Shown here piece after piece: positions 21,154 to 31,376 of a stretch of DNA of 64,000 nt (the stretch's first letter is position 1; every line of letters begins with the position of its first letter). The notes under the pieces are model-generated. The model did not search any database. It saw nothing but the letters and a program-made list of their open reading frames with translations, and was not told where the DNA came from. The DNA lies in the NCBI GenBank assembly GCA_026770025.1, contig JAMXDE010000009.1, forward strand, positions 1,897,001 through 1,961,000. Direction: 5' to 3'. The DNA comes from Craspedostauros australis (taxonomy: Eukaryota > Bacillariophyta > Bacillariophyceae > Mastogloiales > Achnanthaceae). Made by a program: the position numbers and the translations under genes.

Positions 21154-21561
21154 CTAATCAGTGCTCTCCGCGGCCTCCTTCTCCAACCGCTCGCGCAGCA
21201 ATTGCACGATCATTCGTTGCGTCCTCTTTTCCAGCTTGGCCAACTTGCCTTCGATGCCCTTCTTCAAATCCCAGTTGATCTTCTTGGGTGCCAACCCACC
21301 CACAGCGTTGGGATCGCCGGAGCTCAGCTTCTCTGCGAGGACGTCGCGTCGTGCTCGCTCCGCCGCGATTTGCAACGCCGACTTGGCATCTTCCGTCTTG
21401 GCGCGTTTGGCTTGTCGTGCCTCGTCGTCGTCGTCATCTTGCGTCGTCGCGGAATAATTTCGAAACTTCAGCTTGGTTTTTGGCTCTTCGGGATCGTCCT
21501 TCTTTTGGTTCCTGCCTGCCTTGAGGGCGAGCGCCTTCAGTCTTTGCTTTCTGTCTTCCAT
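21154..21561 (-). CDS. CCDC12/Cwf18-like pre-mRNA splicing factor
   Basis: The start is taken at MEDRKQRLKALALKAG (ATG 21561-21559), which matches the family N-terminus, giving 135 residues. The frame is open further upstream, but that part is Thr/Lys/Gln-rich and unlike the family. Conserved features are the N-terminal RKxRLKALxxK, KLKFRNY followed by an acidic run, LAPKKINWDLKKGIEGKL, and the terminal KRTQRMIVQLLRERL coiled coil. CCDC12/Cwf18 is a small Prp19-associated component of activated spliceosomes in the nucleus. The length fits the family (about 140-170). Confidence 0.88.
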   Translation of the reverse strand: MEDRKQRLKALALKAGRNQKKDDPEEPKTKLKFRNYSATTQDDDDDEARQAKRAKTEDAKSALQIAAERARRDVLAEKLSSGDPNAVGGLAPKKINWDLKKGIEGKLAKLEKRTQRMIVQLLRERLEKEAAESTD

Positions 21562-22188
21562 GGTGGATTGCTGACCGTATGAATCGATGCTGGCGTTGGC
21601 GTTGATGCTCTTGTTGCGAACACGCGTTGTCTTCGAAGCCAAACGTGGGAGTACTCTCAGCTGGGATGAGAGGGCTTGTCTTCTCTTTTGGACCTTGTTG
21701 AGGGTGTCGCTGTTGGTGGAGCGGTGGGGATGTGATGTGATGTGACGACGTTGTTTGTTCGTTCGCGATGTCTCATTGCCTTTCTCTGCCGTTTGTTTCG
21801 TTTCTTGTTTCATTTGTTCCGTGGTTGGCCACCGTCTCGCCATGTTAACAGCCACATGTTCAGTCCTTCCGTCGCAACGTCACAAACAAGCAGATGTTTA
21901 AGCCTGTCATCAACCGTTTCTAGTCGCGTATGTCGCACGTAGTTTTCTGCACAAAGCGAGATGAACTTCATCAAATCAGCAGAAGGCAACAAGCTTCCAT
22001 CGAGTACACTTGGAAGAGTCCAACAACACACATGGGAGAGTAAAGCAAAGTTAATCCACTCGAATCTACTCGACTTGACTGCAAAGTGCGACTTCGGTCT
22101 TTAAATAGAATCGCAACCAATATCAGTGGCTCTCGTTTGGCAATAGAATGACGACAGTGAGATCGATCAACAAAGCAACGACTCAGGG
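21562..22188. other. Intergenic / upstream region of CCDC12
   Basis: The CCDC12 frame remains open to 21855, so part may be 5' UTR or an alternative N-terminus. The remainder shows no gene. Confidence 0.4.
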
Positions 22189-22686
22189 CTAATCGAATGG
22201 GTTCGAAGACCTCTGTGGCTTCACTTCCCGGGCAGTCGGGGTGGCGTTCCTGGTTGAATGTAGAGCGGCTTCTCTCATGGACTCTTCGCGCTCTTCCGCC
22301 GGCAGGACGTACAGCTTGAGCAGCATGGTTTGGCACTCGTCCCACGTGCTGCAGTGGTGCGCTTCCATGAAGGCCCTCTTCTGCTTCTGCAAGCGTTGGT
22401 CTGCTTCAAGCTTCTTCATCGATGCTTCCAGGTGTTGCTTGTCGTTTGGTGAACGCGACACCATGGACAGAGCCACTTGCCGGACGTTGCCTTTGATGCG
22501 TCCCTCCAGCGAACTCTCCTCCCACAGTGCCATGGTCCAAGAGGACTGGCACTCCTTCCATTTCTTGGCGTCCGAGAATCGACGCTGGGTCTTGTTGCCT
22601 GCCTTTTGGAATCGAATGGCCACCTGAGTGTCCAGTTCGGGGAATAGCTCCGACATGGTCATGCTGGAATCCTGGCTTTGTGCCAT
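22189..22686 (-). CDS. Hypothetical 165-residue helical protein
   Basis: A single frame from ATG at 22686 to TAG. It is charged and helix-prone, with SPNDKQHLEASMKKLEADQR as a probable coiled coil, a few Cys/Trp residues (WKECQSSW, CSTWDECQ), and a C-terminal NPF tripeptide. No family is recognised. Composition and start context look coding and it sits in a gene-dense minus-strand run. The spacing to the next gene's 3' end is about 200 bp. Confidence 0.55.
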   Translation of the reverse strand: MAQSQDSSMTMSELFPELDTQVAIRFQKAGNKTQRRFSDAKKWKECQSSWTMALWEESSLEGRIKGNVRQVALSMVSRSPNDKQHLEASMKKLEADQRLQKQKRAFMEAHHCSTWDECQTMLLKLYVLPAEEREESMREAALHSTRNATPTAREVKPQRSSNPFD

Positions 22687-22894
22687 GTGTTGCCCTGCGG
22701 CCGTGAAAATGAAAAGGGTGAAAGATGCCGACGGGGAAGTTTACAAGAAGAATAGAGGTGAGAAAATACTTGGTTCCAGATGCGGTGAAAAGAAATAAAA
22801 TGTTTCCACACAAACTATGGAAAAGACTCTGGAGAGAGGAAGAGATGATTGCCATCAGCGCACAACAAACACGAGGAGCACTTGGCTCAATGAT

Positions 22895-24505
22895 TCACGT
22901 ACAGATTGTTCGCGCCAGTCGATCCTTCTTGAGGCTACCCTTGGGGTCGATGCTGAATCGTTTGAACAAGGTTGGGAGCTTGCTTTCCATGCTGTCTGCG
23001 TTGAGGCGTTCGTAGATCTGGACCCTCTCGGCTGCTTCAAATCTCGCAGCACTATCTCCGCGGTACTTCGGGAATACCTGGCCGGCATTTTCCTCTCCCT
23101 CCACGGCCTTCTCCAGCAGAGGATGAACGTCGAGAGCGCGGCGGTACACCGTATCACGGATCTGGACGCCTCCACCCAACGCATTCGTGACGAGTTCGTG
23201 ATCGAAGATCGCTTGCTCGTTTGGTTCGATGCCAACGCGCAGGGTTGTCCACAATCGGAGCAGTTCACTCTCGGCAACCGCCGTCGTCAAAAAAGGCCGG
23301 TCCGTGTGAAGGCAGGGCCAGAATTTGGTTCGAAATGCCAAGCTCGTGGATGTCACGCTCCATAGGCCAAACACCTGCGTCCTGTAAAGATCCAGTCGAC
23401 GTTGGATGATATCACGCAACTTCTTGCGGACGAAGTAGCCTCGGATGCGAGCCTGCTGTTTGCAAATGATGTTGCGCAGCACAGTGAAAATGAACCTCAT
23501 GCGCCGTCCTCGCACAATTGCCTGCAGACGCACTGCAGCATTTCGCTGTCTCCACAGATGCTTGCGCACCAGCATTCCTCGCATGCACCGCTGCAGGCGC
23601 CCGATCGCAGCCTTTCTCCGTTGCGCATTCTGCCTGGCCAAAAACGATCGGATGGAGTTCTGGATCGCCACTGATGATCGACGTCGTCGTTGCTTTTTCG
23701 CTATGATCTTGCTCTGTTCTTCTCTATCATCGGTCGGTGCTGGTTGCTGGGGAAGTTCGTTCAGTCTCCGTTGCTTCGCTACCATGTACCTGCGAAAGCA
23801 GCGCTGTATCTTGGTGATGAGGATGAGCAGCGTGGCCTGTTTCCGACGAGCATCGAGCAGCAAGGTCTCCGCCTTCGATCGTTTGATGTTTGGCACGATC
23901 ATGACGAGCTCGTTCTTACGGCTGCTGGTGCTCGCCTTGGAAACATCAGATCTCTCGGATCGGGTTGACGAGTCAATATTCTTCTTGCTCAGGCTACCGT
24001 TGTCGTTCCTGCTGCTGCTGCTTCTTCTGTCACTATCGCTGTTCTTGCGGTTGGCCTTCCACTTTTTCACCGATGCGACAGCCGCCGCATTCTTGCTCTC
24101 AGCAGGGTTGACAAGATTCATGGGCACCAATGCACTATTCATGGTCATGGGAGCCAGGGCTAACAGCGCAGAATCCAAGTCTTTGATCGACTTCCTTGCC
24201 ATGTTGGAGATGGCCAATTGGGCAATGACCAGCGGCTTGATCGCCTTCCGGACGAGTTGTTGCTGCGTTTCGAGCACCTTTTTCGTCTGGGTCAGGCGAT
24301 TGCGGAAGGACTCGCCCTGATGCTGCTTCCAAGTCATGGCGGGTCTTGGTTTGCCGACGAGGGCTTTGTCCAATTTCGGAAACACTCCGTAATGGTACAG
24401 ACCTTCGTGCGGTGGCAGACCAACGTCCGATGCGCGTGGTGCGATGTACGTTTTCGTGATCTGTCCAACAAATACGACCAAACGTACAATTTCGGTTGTT
24501 TGCAT
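22895..24505 (-). CDS. IQ-motif (calmodulin-binding) protein
   Basis: 536 residues. The centre (about 230-370) has at least five IQ-type helices: ITKIQRCFRRYMVAKQRR, VAIQNSIRSFLARQ, IGRLQRCMRGMLVRKHLWR, AVRLQAIVRGRRM and QQARIRGYFVRKKLR. Each can bind calmodulin or an EF-hand light chain. A Ser/Arg/Lys-rich region with possible nuclear or cytoskeletal targeting precedes them (155-205). The C-terminal 150 residues form a globular-looking domain (TDRPFLTTAVAESELLRLW onward) not recognised from other families. No motor domain is present, so it is not a myosin or kinesin heavy chain. The start is the first ATG in an open frame; an earlier exon cannot be excluded. Confidence 0.78.
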   Translation of the reverse strand: MQTTEIVRLVVFVGQITKTYIAPRASDVGLPPHEGLYHYGVFPKLDKALVGKPRPAMTWKQHQGESFRNRLTQTKKVLETQQQLVRKAIKPLVIAQLAISNMARKSIKDLDSALLALAPMTMNSALVPMNLVNPAESKNAAAVASVKKWKANRKNSDSDRRSSSSRNDNGSLSKKNIDSSTRSERSDVSKASTSSRKNELVMIVPNIKRSKAETLLLDARRKQATLLILITKIQRCFRRYMVAKQRRLNELPQQPAPTDDREEQSKIIAKKQRRRRSSVAIQNSIRSFLARQNAQRRKAAIGRLQRCMRGMLVRKHLWRQRNAAVRLQAIVRGRRMRFIFTVLRNIICKQQARIRGYFVRKKLRDIIQRRLDLYRTQVFGLWSVTSTSLAFRTKFWPCLHTDRPFLTTAVAESELLRLWTTLRVGIEPNEQAIFDHELVTNALGGGVQIRDTVYRRALDVHPLLEKAVEGEENAGQVFPKYRGDSAARFEAAERVQIYERLNADSMESKLPTLFKRFSIDPKGSLKKDRLARTICT

Positions 24506-24599
24506 TCATGCATGCATGCAGCCGCGCAAGCGTATGTATACAAACGTCCAAGTAGATGCATGCGGTAACGAGTACACATCATGAAATGCAGTTGTCCAT

Positions 24600-27500
24600 T
24601 CAGTGGTTCGTGTCAACAAAGATGCATGAAATAGAGGAGGTGCGGAGTGAAGCATTTCGTGAGTACGGATCACAGAAAAGACAAGGAGGAACCCAAAATC
24701 GATTGAGAAGCTGCGAATGCCATACACGCAGCAGCATTTCACTGTATGCCACCACCCTTCGACAAGATCCAATTTCCACGAGACCCACCTTCGCTTCTTG
24801 GCTGTCAAGGAATGGCGTTGCCAGCTTCCTCCCGCCGTTCCTCAGCACGAACATCTTGGATCGATTGTTCTTGGCAAGGATGGATTCGTCGAAATACTTG
24901 ACTTCAGGCTGGGATGGATTCTTGGCGCGTTCCTCCAGGAATGTTTGGAACATTTGCGTTTCCAGAACGGCCTGCAAGAAGGCCAGCGTCTTTTTCGGGA
25001 TCATGCCCTGTTCTTCCAAGAAGCTCTCCTCCTTGAAGAGGTCGTTGCCGGAATCCTTGGACAGGAAGTACCTGTACCCGTTGAAGATGGTGACGAAGAA
25101 CCGAACGAAGGCGTTGCGAATGGCCGTGGAGGAGAAGCCTTCTGGCTCGGCTTGATCCAGCAAATGCCCTTGGAGGCACGCATCGGCGAAGTCTTCCATG
25201 CTGTTCTTCTTGCCTTGAAGTCGTTTGAATGGCGATCGCATCCCCATGAAGGTGCTGTGCCGATTTCCACCCTTGCCCTTCTTCGCGCCTTCCTTGTCCG
25301 AGTTGGATGAATTGACCGACCGCGTGTCATCCGTAAATTGACCGTGCGCCACCATGTTGATGGTCATGTTGAGATCATCGTTGGAGTACGCTCGATCCGT
25401 CGCGCTGAATATCTCCTTCCTGCCGATCAGATCACCCGTCACCTCGACGGTTGACATGCGTGCGTACACCTCTCGGTCCTTATTTTGCAACAGGATGGAG
25501 CCGCCAGTCATGATGCATCCCTTCAACCCTGAATTTGGCAAGATGTAGACGTTGCCACCATTTTCCTCCAGTGCGTTGCGCAGCTTCAAAGCGTCTTGGT
25601 ACGGCAGAGCCGGCGGCATCCGTGGTGTCAGTCCGTCTCGTTCCTCGTTGTATCCCATGTGGATGACATCCTTATCCAAATCCACGAGCACGACACCTTT
25701 CGGTCGGTAACTCGCAGGCGTTTGGTGGAGGTACTTGGAGCCCAGCCCGACCAGGAACGGCACAGGTGCATCGAGGACGTCGTACATGGAATCGGGCAGG
25801 ACGGGGACGTACATGCCCTGCCACGTGAATGGGAACATGACCGTGAGCAACGCCTGCGCGACGGGACAGAGCATGCTGACGTGCGATGAGAAGAGTGCCA
25901 CGCGGCATTCTTGCATGAGACATCCGATGACGGTGATGATGTTGCCAGCACTGAGGGAAGCGAAGAGCGGACGGAAGGAGATGTCGGCCATTGGCAGCTG
26001 GTTTGGCGGTGGCCGCTCGATTGTGAAGAGCTTGTCGACGTCGAAGCCGAACTCAACCCGGATTCTCCCCCTTGGTGGCAGCGGAACTTCGCTGACGAAG
26101 TTGGAGATGTATCGTTCGATCGGTAGCGGTGCTTCGACCAGGGTGAGCCGGTACAAGCGCAGCAGCACGGAACGAAATTTGTTTTGGAATGGATAATGCG
26201 ATAGGACCACGAGGCACTTGGCGAAGAAGACCACGTCGTTGAGTTTGGTGGGATTCGTGATGCATTCGGGCAGTTGCTGGATTTCTTTCTTTGTCTGGAT
26301 CTTCTTTTTGGCGTCGTCTGCGTAACTTTTCTGCACCTGCTTCTTCAACGTGTGCATATCCGTGGGTTCGTCGTATATCTGCAGAACGCAGCCGTACATT
26401 CTCTGACCGTCCGAATTGGTGAGGACGATGGAAAAGAATCTAGGAGGCAGCTGCTGCGTGGTTGGCTTGCACCCTTCCGGCAGCACGAAGGTGGCGAGGT
26501 GGTCCGGGAATTCCATGTCGCTGTGCGCTGTCTTGGACGGGAAGCAGGTTTCGATGTGCGGGACGAAGGCTAACTCGTCGACGCTGGTCGCCTTGCTGTT
26601 GGTGGGTCCCGGGCTCAGCTTCATGGTCGGCTTCACGACGCAGAAGTAGTCCACGAGGCGGTTTGGCAGCGCGCCGGTGTTGCGCCTCACGCTCCTGCGC
26701 GACGATGATTTCGCGTCGATTCCGGCGTTGAGGTTGAACTGACGCAGCTTGATGAGATTCTTCGAAACGTACGGTTTGATCTCGGGCTCGCGATGCAAGA
26801 TCTTGGACCATATCGGCTGCGCCAACGGCCCCGTCGGCGGAAAGGCAAACGCCAGCGCCTCGTACTTGGCTCTGCAGAACAGCACGCGATCCACAAGTTC
26901 GCTCGCAGGCGTCGGTCGCTTCGCCTTCCAGCTCTGCGAGATGTAGCGTTCGTAGACTTCCCACGACCTCGCGTTGCCGCCGCACTCCTCGAAGAACGCG
27001 ACGAGGTGCGGCGTCCAAGGCGCCATCGCGTCCTGCACGGCGTACATGGTCGTCACGGCGGAACCCAACGCATCGTGAGCCTGCGAACAGGCCCGACACA
27101 CGAAGACGCAATGGCCGCCCATGCGCTCGTTGAGATGGAAGGCGGGGTCGATATTCTTCGCCGGCGTCGCGTCGCTGACCTCTATGGAATCGTTCGTCGC
27201 CTGTCGGTTAGGTGGTGCGAAGGCCTTGTGGTTGCGGTGGAAGTCGTAGATGCGGGCTGCCGTGGCCGTGTGCTGCATCGCCGTGCCTTCCACCGACTTG
27301 GACGGAAGGCAGTACGACAGGAAGACCTGCGATGGATCCACCAACGCGATTCGGCATTCCGCGCAGCAACGGTTCGTCGGGACGGATTGCAATGCCGACA
27401 GGATCCTCGTGACGGACGATGGGTTGTCGTTCTCTTCGTCTGCGCTGGCAGTGGCGCGGATGTCTCCATTGCCATCGCCGCCATTCTGATCGCCATGTTG

Positions 27501-27665
27501 ATCGACATGTTGATCGCCATTCTGATCGCTGTTGCCGTAGGAGTTGCTGCGCAAGTTGAGCTGCTGCTCCAGCGAGACAGAAGTCGCGGAGCTGTCGCTC
27601 GAGATGGTGCTCGAACTCCTCAAGTCGCCATTCGATGGATTCATTTCTGTTTGTGTGTATGGCAA
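24600..27665 (-). CDS. ArfGAP-like plus tripartite DENN domain protein
   Basis: 1021 residues, single frame. Residues 85-275 resemble an ArfGAP domain: ILSALQSVPTNRCCAEC, CRACSQAHDALG, WTPHLVAFFEECGGNAR, KRPTP and RAKYEALAF. Two departures are visible: about 85 residues separate the CxxC pairs (normally about 16), and the catalytic Arg of the HRSLG motif is Asp (AHDALG). A full DENN module follows: uDENN (LVDYFCVVKP ... about 325-435), cDENN (LSHYPFQNKF, PIERYISNF, CRVALFSSHVSML, GMYVPVLPDSMYDVLDAP), and dDENN (about 855-945, RFFVTIFNGYRYF ... TQMFQTFLEER). DENN proteins are exchange factors for Rab GTPases on membranes. The last 60 residues after DSQEAK look non-conserved and may include an unspliced intron. 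Confidence 0.85.
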   Translation of the reverse strand: MPYTQTEMNPSNGDLRSSSTISSDSSATSVSLEQQLNLRSNSYGNSDQNGDQHVDQHGDQNGGDGNGDIRATASADEENDNPSSVTRILSALQSVPTNRCCAECRIALVDPSQVFLSYCLPSKSVEGTAMQHTATAARIYDFHRNHKAFAPPNRQATNDSIEVSDATPAKNIDPAFHLNERMGGHCVFVCRACSQAHDALGSAVTTMYAVQDAMAPWTPHLVAFFEECGGNARSWEVYERYISQSWKAKRPTPASELVDRVLFCRAKYEALAFAFPPTGPLAQPIWSKILHREPEIKPYVSKNLIKLRQFNLNAGIDAKSSSRRSVRRNTGALPNRLVDYFCVVKPTMKLSPGPTNSKATSVDELAFVPHIETCFPSKTAHSDMEFPDHLATFVLPEGCKPTTQQLPPRFFSIVLTNSDGQRMYGCVLQIYDEPTDMHTLKKQVQKSYADDAKKKIQTKKEIQQLPECITNPTKLNDVVFFAKCLVVLSHYPFQNKFRSVLLRLYRLTLVEAPLPIERYISNFVSEVPLPPRGRIRVEFGFDVDKLFTIERPPPNQLPMADISFRPLFASLSAGNIITVIGCLMQECRVALFSSHVSMLCPVAQALLTVMFPFTWQGMYVPVLPDSMYDVLDAPVPFLVGLGSKYLHQTPASYRPKGVVLVDLDKDVIHMGYNEERDGLTPRMPPALPYQDALKLRNALEENGGNVYILPNSGLKGCIMTGGSILLQNKDREVYARMSTVEVTGDLIGRKEIFSATDRAYSNDDLNMTINMVAHGQFTDDTRSVNSSNSDKEGAKKGKGGNRHSTFMGMRSPFKRLQGKKNSMEDFADACLQGHLLDQAEPEGFSSTAIRNAFVRFFVTIFNGYRYFLSKDSGNDLFKEESFLEEQGMIPKKTLAFLQAVLETQMFQTFLEERAKNPSQPEVKYFDESILAKNNRSKMFVLRNGGRKLATPFLDSQEAKVGLVEIGSCRRVVAYSEMLLRVWHSQLLNRFWVPPCLFCDPYSRNASLRTSSISCIFVDTNH

Positions 27666-28251
27666 GTGTATGGATACAAGGACGATTATAGTGGGTACAG
27701 GGCTCTGAGGAACGGTCAGTTGGAGAGTTCGTCGGGTATATTGCGCTATGGATAAGGGCTGTTCCGAGTCCGACAGTAATGTGTCTTCGCGCCAACTCTC
27801 TCAGACTTGACGGTTCCTCCACCAAACCTTGTACGGGCAATTTGTGCACGTTCAGCACAAACGTCGCATTGTTTTGGGTTGTTTGTTTGCGTTTGGCGTG
27901 CAAAGTTGCGCCGTCGTTGTGTCGTGTTGTTGGCGATATCTTCACGAATTACGGGACTGGATACGTCCTTTTCACTCGTGATTGCATCAACAACGATTCC
28001 GATTTTGAATTCTGCGATTTGTTGTGCGTTTCTCCCGCATGTGATCGTATTAGTCGTATTTTTCTTAGACTTGTCAGCAAAGGTAGATAAGAAGAACATG
28101 CAACGGTTGTCTCGGTTGCTTCGGCTGGTGAGTGTGGAGTCAATCGTGCGCGGCGGACAGCGGGAGAGCGCGTGGAATAACAAGGCTCCTCAAGACACGG
28201 GACTCTCTGTCCTGCTACATTTTCATTTTTTAACATTTAGTTGTGCCGGGC
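27666..28251. other. Intergenic, upstream of DENN gene
   Basis: Overlapping frames lack domains. It lies between two minus-strand genes and should hold the DENN gene promoter. Confidence 0.45.
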
Positions 28252-29133
28252 TTAGAAGGCGAGCTTCAGCTTTTGGCAGTACTCCTCGAACTGAGCAGAC
28301 TGAAGTCGACGGCGTTGGGCGCGCTGTCGTTGTTGCTGCGATTGTTGTATCGAGGATTGTTTCTTCAGGATGCCGCGTGGTTGCCGCGCCAATGAGGATG
28401 GTGACGCCAACAGCGACGATGACAGCTGTGGCTCAAATGACGACTGCGACGATCCTGGAGATTCGATGATCGCGAGCGCATCGTCCAAGATGTCGGAAAG
28501 CGTCTGTCGGCTGCATGCTTCTGTGTCGTTGAAGGTGTGAGGTATGCCCAACGCCAAGCTACGTGGGTTCGCACCAGTCAGCAGCGGATGAGCTGCGGGC
28601 GTCGACATTGACATGATGCGCTGGAGGTTGGATTTGTTGTGCTCCTGCTGTTTGCGAATGTGCTGCATTGGACGACGTGGGCTGAGCATCGGAAGTGGAG
28701 GCGGAGGCGGAGGTGGAGTGCTGGTTCTGTCAGTAGAAGGTGTTACTGCAGTTGCATGGATGGATGCAGTCTTACGGCGTGGGAGGACCGGCGAACCCAT
28801 ACCCATGTTTGTGAAGGAATCCCGTCGACAAGCATCGGCGTTGTCGCTGCTTTCGATTCCAGCTGCTGCTTCGATGTGATCATTGTCGCGAGCGGCTTGC
28901 TGCGCGCCCTCGTCGGTGCTTTCCGTTTGGGTGTGTTCGCTGTCGGCGTTCAAGTTCTCATCCGCAGACATCTCCAGGAGAGAGCTGGAGGAACTGAACA
29001 TGCCGGAATCGTGCAGATCGCAGAGAAGATCTTCAGTGGGCATGCGCGCGCTGTCGGTGACAAGCTCGACGTTGCCTTGCTCGATGGACTTGCTCTGCAG
29101 CAGTTCTGCGAAGAAGTTGAATGAGGCTGTCAT
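28252..29133 (-). CDS. Low-complexity hypothetical protein
   Basis: 293 residues, Ser/Gln-rich, with a polyproline run (PPPPPPPLP) near residue 140, an acidic N-terminal half, and a basic Gln/Arg coiled tail (QSQQQRQRAQRRRLQSAQFE). The N-terminal TASFNFFAELLQSKSIEQGN could be an amphipathic helix. No folded domain is recognised. RGILKK resembles short docking motifs, but no partner is claimed. Coding status rests on length, a clean ATG and biased amino acid use. Confidence 0.55.
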   Translation of the reverse strand: MTASFNFFAELLQSKSIEQGNVELVTDSARMPTEDLLCDLHDSGMFSSSSSLLEMSADENLNADSEHTQTESTDEGAQQAARDNDHIEAAAGIESSDNADACRRDSFTNMGMGSPVLPRRKTASIHATAVTPSTDRTSTPPPPPPPLPMLSPRRPMQHIRKQQEHNKSNLQRIMSMSTPAAHPLLTGANPRSLALGIPHTFNDTEACSRQTLSDILDDALAIIESPGSSQSSFEPQLSSSLLASPSSLARQPRGILKKQSSIQQSQQQRQRAQRRRLQSAQFEEYCQKLKLAF

Positions 29134-31320
29134 GGTGATGATGATGTGATGATGTGATGATGTGTGATGGTGGTTTTTGATTGATTGGTGGTTTCAAATT
29201 TATGAGTGTGTTGTGTGAGCTTCTGTGTTGGTTGTGGCGAGCTGATGTTGCTTCGTTGCATTTTATGATCTCGTGTCGATTGTTGCTGACTGCTCCCCTG
29301 AGTTGTTGCCAGTTCTTTGTGGCGGTGTTGTTTTGGTTGTCATCACCACCACAGCCACCACCACCAGCACCATCATTGCACATGGCTGCCTAGCAACCCA
29401 GTCCCAGCGAGCCAAACCGTCAGCAGTGATGTGTCATCGCGTGTGTTGTGTCGCATCACGATCATGCAGCATGCGTTGGTGCGATGCGGAGTGTGCAATG
29501 TGCTCGTCCCAGCGACAAAGTGAGGCTGTGATGTCTTGGCCGCTGTGCACGACATCTTGAGAAGGGGCTTGCGTTTCTCACCCAACGAAGGTGTCAAGCG
29601 TTCAATTGCCTGACATGTTGTTGACCAAAGTCAGTGATGGAATACTTAATGCGTCGTGAATGGATCGGTGTCTCGCTTCATATGGAATGCGAATGAGATG
29701 ACATCGTCGAGACGTTTTATGCGAATTGCTTCATTCGCGCTCTATCAAGCGAGAGTAACATGACACAAACACGTCACGGTAGCCGTTCTGTACATTTCGC
29801 TCAACAATTGCACAGGATAACAATCAACAAATAAGCGCGGCAGAACGGTATTGGGGTATTCACGGCAATCGGGAAAGACGAAGGAAGTGGAAAAGAGCGA
29901 ATTAATCCACTGCGTGAGTGTTGGTGTCCGGACCATTTCGAGAGAACCGTCTTGTACCTTCGCCTCTGGCCGACGCAACCAAAACGCAGAAGCGCCTAAT
30001 ACCGTTTGCCTTGATCATGCGATGGATGGTTGGTTGCCGTGCGGTGTCTGTGCTTCGTAGTAGAGTTCCTGCCTGCGTTTTGATAAACTTGATGCCTTCT
30101 CGCGAACCGAATTGCACTGTAAAAGGGTCGTAATGCCTGGATTAAGTACTACTGTACTGAGAGAAGCATGATGCCGACAGATACGATCGAAGAGGCAGGA
30201 TCATGGTCATCGAAGCGCTGCAGAACTTTTGGAATTGCGTTGCGAAGATGCCGCTGTACTTAAGCGGATGTACCACGCATGTCTTCTGATGTGTGTTCGA
30301 ATGATGAAAACGGTTCGTTGGGTGGCACTATCACTTGTGCTCGTACTTGAGAGAAGTGATGACCGTTTCAGCATGAGTATTGGAGGCGCTATGCTCGAAT
30401 TGCAGGAGTAGCTCGTCGCTCGTCAAGAGATACGACTAGAGAGTGGCCGCCAGTGGCGAGGCTGCTGTCCAAACCTCAAGTTCTTGTACAACCCGATCTC
30501 TGACGTACCCTCTGCGCTTCTGGACTTCGCTCTGTTCCCGTCGAGAAAGCGCTGAACGGCGCTTCTCTGGGATGTGTTGGACGCTCATCTCTTTGCGTTG
30601 GTCGCGCAGTGGTCGTGATGCGGATCACAATGATCAGACTGACAGACATTTATGATTTTCACAAACAGACAACACAAAACACACAGACAGACAGTGCATT
30701 CCGCTCCGCGCATCCGTCGTGTTCGACGGTGAAGCAACACGACGCAAGACATCTCCTTGCCGTTGAGGGTACGATGATGCTACACGTAAGCACGACTACC
30801 CGTCTAACGATCGATTGCACTCAAGACGCCTGAGTGTTTCGTTACATCGTGAAGTACAATAGATCACCGCTTGTGATTCTCTCTGCGGAGAGCAATTCGG
30901 AGCAAGTGATTGCAGAGAGACTTGGAAGTAGCACAACGTGGAATGGCGCAAAGTAGAGGAGCTCCAATAACTCCGATGACAGAATCACTTGGCGGTACCG
31001 ATCATCCAAGGCATATTGCTCTCCACTACTTTACAACATCTCTTTCCAGTGGAATATCCGGAGCACACCAGCAGAGTGTATCGCTCGTGAAACCTTCGTT
31101 TCGAACCAAGATTCCTCTTTGGGCGAAACCGCATCAAATGCCCCTCCGTCTGCTCCATTGACGAACAACATGCGTCTTGTGGAGAGTGCCCGTAAATGCC
31201 TCTTCCTCACTCACTTCCATCTGCCAATCGTTGCAATTGCATGCGAGATTGCACCTGGTCCCGACTTTCGCCGTACGAATCAGTATCGGGCTTGAGCATC
31301 CTTCTGATGGCAGAGCTTGT
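29134..31320. other. Gene-poor region, no supported gene
   Basis: Over 2 kb with only short overlapping frames on both strands. There is a GATGAT-type simple repeat near 29135-29165. No tRNA or rRNA was recognised, and no repeats to other parts of the window were seen up to about 31320. Confidence 0.45.
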
Positions 31321-31376
31321 ATGGCGAATGCGCAAGGGAACCGCGGTAAAGGCCATATAATGGTCGGATTTTGCTT
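31321..31376 (+). repeat. Fragment of dispersed repeat family (GNRGK motif)
   Basis: The sequence GGGAACCGCGGTAAAG and flank match the reverse complement of 43850-43905. The translated similarity is better than the nucleotide one: GNRGKGHIMVG here, GNRGKDHILVG there. It is a short remnant, perhaps of a coding element. Confidence 0.5.

Noticed and set aside
26793-27755. 320-codon + strand frame opposite the DENN gene
   Set aside because: Arg-rich shadow of the conserved ArfGAP/DENN reading frame.
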